64,000 bases of DNA. Origin: Mycolicibacterium aubagnense. GTDB taxonomy: Bacteria > Actinomycetota > Actinomycetes > Mycobacteriales > Mycobacteriaceae. The notes beneath the pieces were generated by a model. That model was given only the letters and a program-made list of their open reading frames with translations, was not told where the DNA came from and did not search any database. Of the stretch, positions 60,360 through 64,000 are shown piece by piece. Both the position numbers and the translations under genes were made by a program. Every line of letters begins with the position of its first letter. Positions within the stretch are counted from its first letter, which is position 1. The stretch spans positions 124,001-188,000 of the forward strand of contig NZ_AP022578.1 in assembly GCF_010730955.1 (NCBI RefSeq). Direction: 5' to 3'.

Positions 60360-61912
60360 AGCAACGTCCTGTTGATGTGCGGCTCGACAGTCGTACGGTC
60401 ATCGCCGCAGAAATCGTCACCGGCGTCCTTGCACTGGGTTTGGCGGCCGTCCATACCCCATGGGTTGTGGCACTACCGGTGGGTGCGCTGGTCGCGCTGC
60501 TGACGGTGGTGCTCACCTATGCCGGTGCGCCGCTGTGGAAATGGGTCGCACGAGGCTGGGGATGGGTCCGCCACCGCGACCGCGAACCGGAGCTGCCTGA
60601 GCCTTTTGACGTCACTGTCGACGACGCTACCGCCGGGGTAGTGGTCGACGGCAACACGGTGTGCTTGATGATCGCGGTGTGGGGCCGCAAGCACATTCCC
60701 ACACTCATCGGACCACAAGGCGCCGAGACACCGAATACGTTGCCGCTGACGGTGATTGCTGAAACGATGCGGGTACAGGGACTGCGGGTGGACGTCGATG
60801 TGATCGCCGAAGGGCAGCGCACATCGCGTGACAATTACTCGGACCTGTACCAGGTCAATATCGGTGGCAAGGCCGCAGTCGGGCAGCGAACAACGACGCT
60901 GCTGGTGCGATTCGACAGCCATGCCGCCGACACGGTCGGAGCGGTCACCTACCGTCGGGACAACGTCGACGCCGCCGCTGCCGCCGCGCAACGCATCACC
61001 CGCGCGTTGAACCAAGCGAACTGCCGGGCAAAGCTTTTGACGGCGCGCGAATACACCAAGGCGATGGTCGCTGGCCTGGGAGGCGATACCGGCACCACGA
61101 CCTACCGGGACAACTGGTCGCATCTGCATCGCGGCGGCCGTGGCTATGTCACGTCCTATTTCTTCAGCGCCGAGGATCTGACCGCCGAAATGATCGACGA
61201 CGTGTGGTCATATCCGACCGATCACACGGCACTGGTGCTCTCGCTGCGGACCGACGCCACCGGTCCGGTACGGATGTCGGGTCTGGTCCGGCTGACCACC
61301 GTGCAGCCGTTGCAGACACCCCCGGCTGCGGTGCTCAACCGGTGCACCGGCCGCCAATGGGATGCGCTGGTCACGGCGTTGCCATCAGCGTCGTCAATGG
61401 GTGGACTGCCCCGCATCCCGGTCACCGAAGAGCTGAATGCCGCAGTCAGCGTAGGCGCCTCCGGCGTGATGATCGGCAAGTGGCGTGACCAGCTGCTGCT
61501 GATGCCAATGTCAGACCCGGCGTCCACCACGACCGTGGCGCTGCGAACCGATGACGATCGCGCTGTGCGCAAGCTGATCCGCAGGGCGGCAACCAATGGG
61601 TATGCGGTCGCGGTGTATGACCCGGTGGGCCGGTGGTCCATGGCGGCAGGCTCGCCGCGCATCTGGTTCTCCCCGGACCCAGCGGCTATGCCTCCCTTCG
61701 CGGCGACCATGGTGGTGCACAGCGGGCAGCGTCCGCCGCAGCTGACCGCGAGGACTTCGGTCGCGGTCAATCCGCCCTACGCCTTAGATGACGCTGACGT
61801 TCAGGACATCGTGATCGAGCAGCAGCGGGACGTTATCACCCTGCGTACCAGTCGGTTTCGGACACAAATCTCGGACGTCACCTTCCGCAACGAAGAAACC
61901 TACCTGCGTTAA
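60356..61912 (+). CDS. eccE: EccE core ESX membrane component
   Basis: 518 residues from GTG 60356 (GTGA overlap). Two N-terminal membrane helices (IAAEIVTGVLALGLAAV, VVALPVGALVALLTVVL) and a large soluble domain ending in a beta-rich part. EccE sits at the periphery of the EccBCD complex. Confidence 0.85.
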   Translation: MKQRPVDVRLDSRTVIAAEIVTGVLALGLAAVHTPWVVALPVGALVALLTVVLTYAGAPLWKWVARGWGWVRHRDREPELPEPFDVTVDDATAGVVVDGNTVCLMIAVWGRKHIPTLIGPQGAETPNTLPLTVIAETMRVQGLRVDVDVIAEGQRTSRDNYSDLYQVNIGGKAAVGQRTTTLLVRFDSHAADTVGAVTYRRDNVDAAAAAAQRITRALNQANCRAKLLTAREYTKAMVAGLGGDTGTTTYRDNWSHLHRGGRGYVTSYFFSAEDLTAEMIDDVWSYPTDHTALVLSLRTDATGPVRMSGLVRLTTVQPLQTPPAAVLNRCTGRQWDALVTALPSASSMGGLPRIPVTEELNAAVSVGASGVMIGKWRDQLLLMPMSDPASTTTVALRTDDDRAVRKLIRRAATNGYAVAVYDPVGRWSMAAGSPRIWFSPDPAAMPPFAATMVVHSGQRPPQLTARTSVAVNPPYALDDADVQDIVIEQQRDVITLRTSRFRTQISDVTFRNEETYLR

Positions 61913-61936
61913 GCGGCCGACAGGAGACCATGTGCC

Positions 61937-62443
61937 ATGGTAGGCGGCCACAGCGATCACATCAGGCTCGCAGCGGTCGGGCTTCGCCATGCGGCCGAAT
62001 CGATCAGGACAGCCCTTACCGGGTGGCCTGCGCATGGTTTCCGCGCAACCGGCCTCGCATTGTGCGCCGAACTATATGCCTGCGCCGGACGGGTCGAATC
62101 ACACCTCCGTGATATCGCGGCGACCGAGGCTTGCCATGTCTCGCTGATCGAGTCAATCACGGTGGCAGGTGAGCCGCGGCGCGAAAACGGTTCCAGCACA
62201 GAGACTCTGGTTGCTTCCCTTGATATCGGCACCTACGTTCTCGCGGTCAATGCTCCACGCAGGCAGCGAGTCGCCCTTCTTGAACAGGCTGTGGGCATAG
62301 TCGAAACGATTACAGCCGGACTTGACCCGGATGACGGCCCTGGACTCCCGTACTCGGTCGTTGAAGGGTTCGGGCTGGAGCGGCTGCGCGAACAAATCAA
62401 CGACTTCGCAAAGGTCGTTGCCGACTCGGCGGAAGGCGACTGA
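61937..62443 (+). CDS. Helical protein of unknown function downstream of eccE
   Basis: 168 residues from ATG 61937 with AGGAGA upstream. Mostly helical (HAAESIRTALTGWPAHGFRA), reminiscent of an Esx/PE-type helical bundle but without WXG. Last gene of the ESX operon; a regulator or substrate (inference). Confidence 0.6.
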   Translation: MVGGHSDHIRLAAVGLRHAAESIRTALTGWPAHGFRATGLALCAELYACAGRVESHLRDIAATEACHVSLIESITVAGEPRRENGSSTETLVASLDIGTYVLAVNAPRRQRVALLEQAVGIVETITAGLDPDDGPGLPYSVVEGFGLERLREQINDFAKVVADSAEGD

Positions 62444-62553
62444 CGCGCTGGTTGACCTGTTCGCGCGAGTGGCGATTCGCGGGATTACCTAAATCATCGT
62501 TCCGGATCTACCCGACTGGGTGGAACAGCACGGGTCCATAGGTTCCGCTGGCG

Positions 62554-62598
62554 AATGTGGGTGCGTTGATGGACCCAGTCGAGTTTGGCCGCCATTAT
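62554..62598 (+). promoter_or_regulatory. Shared-element promoter of the SpdB-like gene
   Basis: AATGTGGGTGCGTTGATGGA (62554-62573), 19-nt spacer, CATTAT (62593-62598), 6 nt, GTG 62605. Decides the start: a longer in-frame GTG at 62557 would lie inside the promoter element. Confidence 0.7.
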
Positions 62599-62604
62599 GA
62601 TGCG

Positions 62605-63423
62605 GTGGGCACTGAAAGTTCTTTGCGCAGTGATGATCTGACTGAGGCTCGCCGAACGTATCGCCGGGCGGTGCGGTTCCATTGGGCCGTGGTGATTGTG
62701 GCGACCAGTTTCTCGATAGCTGGCAATGCCGCTGAAAAGTGGGCGCATCCAGCATCGGCGTCTCCGCTATTGGCCGCGCTGGTCGCGGCGACGGCGCCGG
62801 TGGTCTTGCTGGCCTCGTCAGAAGGTATGGCCCTGATGATCAAAGCGCGGCGGCGGCCGTCGCGCATGGCGTGGTTCAATCTCGCGCTAACCGGATTTCT
62901 CGCCTTGGCCGCGTTCCGCATGTCGTTTGATTCGCTGCGGGACTTGGGGATTCAGTGCGGCATGCCGGCGAGCCTGGCGTGGTTGCTGCCGGTGGTCATT
63001 GATGTTCCGATCGTGCAGGCAACGTGCAACCTTGACGAGCTGCACCGCATCATTCGACCGACCCTGTACCCGAACGGATGGGCGCAGGCCGCTGAGGTGG
63101 TCGATGTCGCGACAGTAGATGAGCCTGCGGAGCTGGTGTCTGAACCTGTTCAGGAGGAGCTGATCGGCACCGAGTTGGAAGTGGGCCCACGAGAGTTGCA
63201 CTCGGCGGTTCAGCCCGTCGAGACCGATCGACGCCATGAAGCGGCCGCGCACGCCGTTGCGGACTCCCGGCATACTAAGCAGGCGCCGGAGGTGATTGCC
63301 GCAGTGCTGCAAAAGCATGCTGCGGGAATGAAAGTCGGAAGGATTAGCGACGAGCTCGATCTGCATCACACCACGGTCCGGCGAATCGTGAACGCCAAGC
63401 AGACGGTTGCCGCCACCGCCTAA
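62605..63423 (+). CDS. DUF2637/SpdB-like conjugal membrane protein with HTH tail
   Basis: 272 residues from the leaderless GTG 62605. Four membrane helices (FHWAVVIVATSFSIAGNAAE, LLAALVAATAPVVLLASSEG, FNLALTGFLALAAFRMSFDS, LAWLLPVVIDVPIVQATC) match the DUF2637 type found with transfer genes of actinobacterial plasmids. The C-terminus adds a DNA-binding-like segment (VGRISDELDLHHTTVRRIVN). Confidence 0.8.
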   Translation: MGTESSLRSDDLTEARRTYRRAVRFHWAVVIVATSFSIAGNAAEKWAHPASASPLLAALVAATAPVVLLASSEGMALMIKARRRPSRMAWFNLALTGFLALAAFRMSFDSLRDLGIQCGMPASLAWLLPVVIDVPIVQATCNLDELHRIIRPTLYPNGWAQAAEVVDVATVDEPAELVSEPVQEELIGTELEVGPRELHSAVQPVETDRRHEAAAHAVADSRHTKQAPEVIAAVLQKHAAGMKVGRISDELDLHHTTVRRIVNAKQTVAATA

Positions 63424-63446
63424 CCTCTTTTGATCGAAGGAGCACC

Positions 63447-63659
63447 ATGTCCACCGTCGAGACACTCGTATCGGTGCACCCGATGGCGTTGATGCTCGGT
63501 CTCGTTGGTGTGATGGCCGGGGCCGCGGTAGTCGCGTTCGTACACGCCGTTGTCCGCCGCATCCGCTGGCTGGTCAGGACTGCGTTGGTGGTGGGGCTTG
63601 GTAGCGGCGGTGTCGGCGGCGCGGCAGCAGCCGTGCAACACGTCATGCACTTGCACTGA
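63447..63659 (+). CDS. Small membrane protein
   Basis: 70 residues from ATG 63447 with GAAGGAG 4 nt upstream. Two hydrophobic helices (MALMLGLVGVMAGAAVVAFV and TALVVGLGSGGVGGAAAAVQ) around a basic loop. Sits between the SpdB-like and coupling-protein genes; likely a transfer component. Confidence 0.6.
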   Translation: MSTVETLVSVHPMALMLGLVGVMAGAAVVAFVHAVVRRIRWLVRTALVVGLGSGGVGGAAAAVQHVMHLH

Positions 63660-63672
63660 GGTATCCGGCGCG

Positions 63673-63718
63673 AATCTGGCTGCGTTGCTGGATTTTTAGT
63701 CTGCGGTGGGCAGACCAT
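63673..63718 (+). promoter_or_regulatory. Shared-element promoter of the coupling protein
   Basis: AATCTGGCTGCGTTGCTGGA (63673-63692; 19 of 20), 20-nt spacer, GACCAT (63713-63718), 7 nt, ATG 63726. Independent promoter for the transfer gene. Confidence 0.7.
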
Positions 63719-63725
63719 CATGGCC

Positions 63726-64000
63726 ATGACGTACACCGAGCCCTACACGCCGTACGCCGGATTGATCTACAACGAGGCCAACCAGCCGGTCAAGGCTCCC
63801 AGCGCGCCACATGTGTTGCTGTCGGCGCCGACCCGTACGGGTAAGACTCGCCGAATCCTGGCGCCAGCGGCGGTCATGCACCCCGGGCCTGCGGTCTTGT
63901 GTTCCAGCAAGCCCGACCTCGCGAAACTCGTTCTGCAGCGCCGCTGCGCCGGCGTGACGGGGGTCATTGACCTGCGCCCGGAGCAGACGCGCGTATGGCC
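63726..64000 (+). CDS. virD4: VirD4/TraG-type coupling protein (partial, runs off right edge)
   Basis: About 92 residues seen. MTYTEPYTPYAGLIYNEANQ, then a P-loop HVLLSAPTRTGKTRRILAPA and AVLCSSKPDLAKLVL, the pattern of VirD4/TraG family coupling ATPases that feed DNA to the conjugation channel. The start at 63726 (not 63720) follows the promoter geometry. Confidence 0.75.
   Translation, partial: MTYTEPYTPYAGLIYNEANQPVKAPSAPHVLLSAPTRTGKTRRILAPAAVMHPGPAVLCSSKPDLAKLVLQRRCAGVTGVIDLRPEQTRVW

Noticed and set aside
62557..62604. Longer start for the SpdB-like gene at GTG 62557
   Set aside because: It lies inside the promoter element; the -10 CATTAT and leaderless GTG at 62605 fit the class geometry.

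Overview
The window looks like about 64 kb of a large conjugative plasmid from a Mycobacterium-type actinomycete. The DNA is GC-rich, genes are packed into operons with ATGA or GTGA overlaps, and many transcripts look leaderless (a TANNNT -10 box 6-7 nt before an ATG or GTG). The content is typically mycobacterial: a complete type VII (ESX) locus with PE, PPE, Esx, EspG, EspI, EccB, EccC, EccD, EccE and MycP, a WhiB factor, a plasmid-type primase-polymerase replication protein, ParA partition genes, three toxin-antitoxin or addiction-like pieces, and at the right edge a SpdB-type membrane protein followed by the start of a VirD4/TraG coupling protein. No rRNA, tRNA or CRISPR array was seen.

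Layout. (1) 1-2.1 kb: small genes on both strands around a divergent promoter pair. (2) 2.2-17.6 kb: one long leftward operon that starts with whiB and a winged-helix regulator. It runs through a NusA-KH-like miniprotein, a membrane protein, cupin-like and alpha/beta-hydrolase proteins, a secreted Ala-rich protein and several short conserved proteins, and ends in a beta-class DNA methyltransferase and a giant methyltransferase-helicase. (3) 17.9-21.1 kb: an Xre regulator and two peptidoglycan hydrolases (NlpC/P60 and lytic transglycosylase) that share an identical N-terminal half inside a perfect 496-bp direct repeat. (4) 21.3-25 kb: a ParA/RHH partition pair and an unusual ~800-bp noncoding CGCG-rich array that may be the centromere. 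(5) 25-33.7 kb: higBA, a winged-helix replication-like protein, GNAT- and HAD-like proteins, the primase-polymerase Rep with two candidate antisense RNAs in its leader, two RHH proteins and a TnpB (IS605-type) element. (6) 33.7-35.3 kb: small regulators and membrane proteins. (7) 35.4-62.4 kb: an ESX locus of ESX-1-like composition (EspB-, EspL-, EspK-like proteins upstream of eccB-eccC-PE-PPE-esxBA-espG-espI-eccD-mycP-eccE), interrupted by an antisense vapBC. (8) 62.6-64 kb: start of the conjugation (type IV-like) module.

The main new observation is a shared promoter architecture. A ~20-nt element close to AATGTGGCTGCGTTGCTGGA lies 19-20 nt upstream of a TANNNT-like -10 box. The -10 box in turn lies 6-7 nt before the start codon of many of the operons that carry the ESX and transfer genes (35.4, 40.0, 45.7, 55.5, 62.6, 63.7 kb), before the PE operon (with a short leader), and at the 0.4-1.3 kb genes. 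It sits where a -35 box should be and ties ESX secretion, the coupling protein and accessory genes into one regulon. The plasmid WhiB is an attractive but unproven candidate regulator.

How the parts may work together (inference): Rep, the ctRNA candidates and ParA/RHH maintain the plasmid. The WhiB-headed operon carries protection and envelope functions. The peptidoglycan hydrolases open the wall. The ESX apparatus exports Esx/PE/PPE/Esp substrates, and the coupling protein feeds DNA to a transfer machine that continues beyond the right end.
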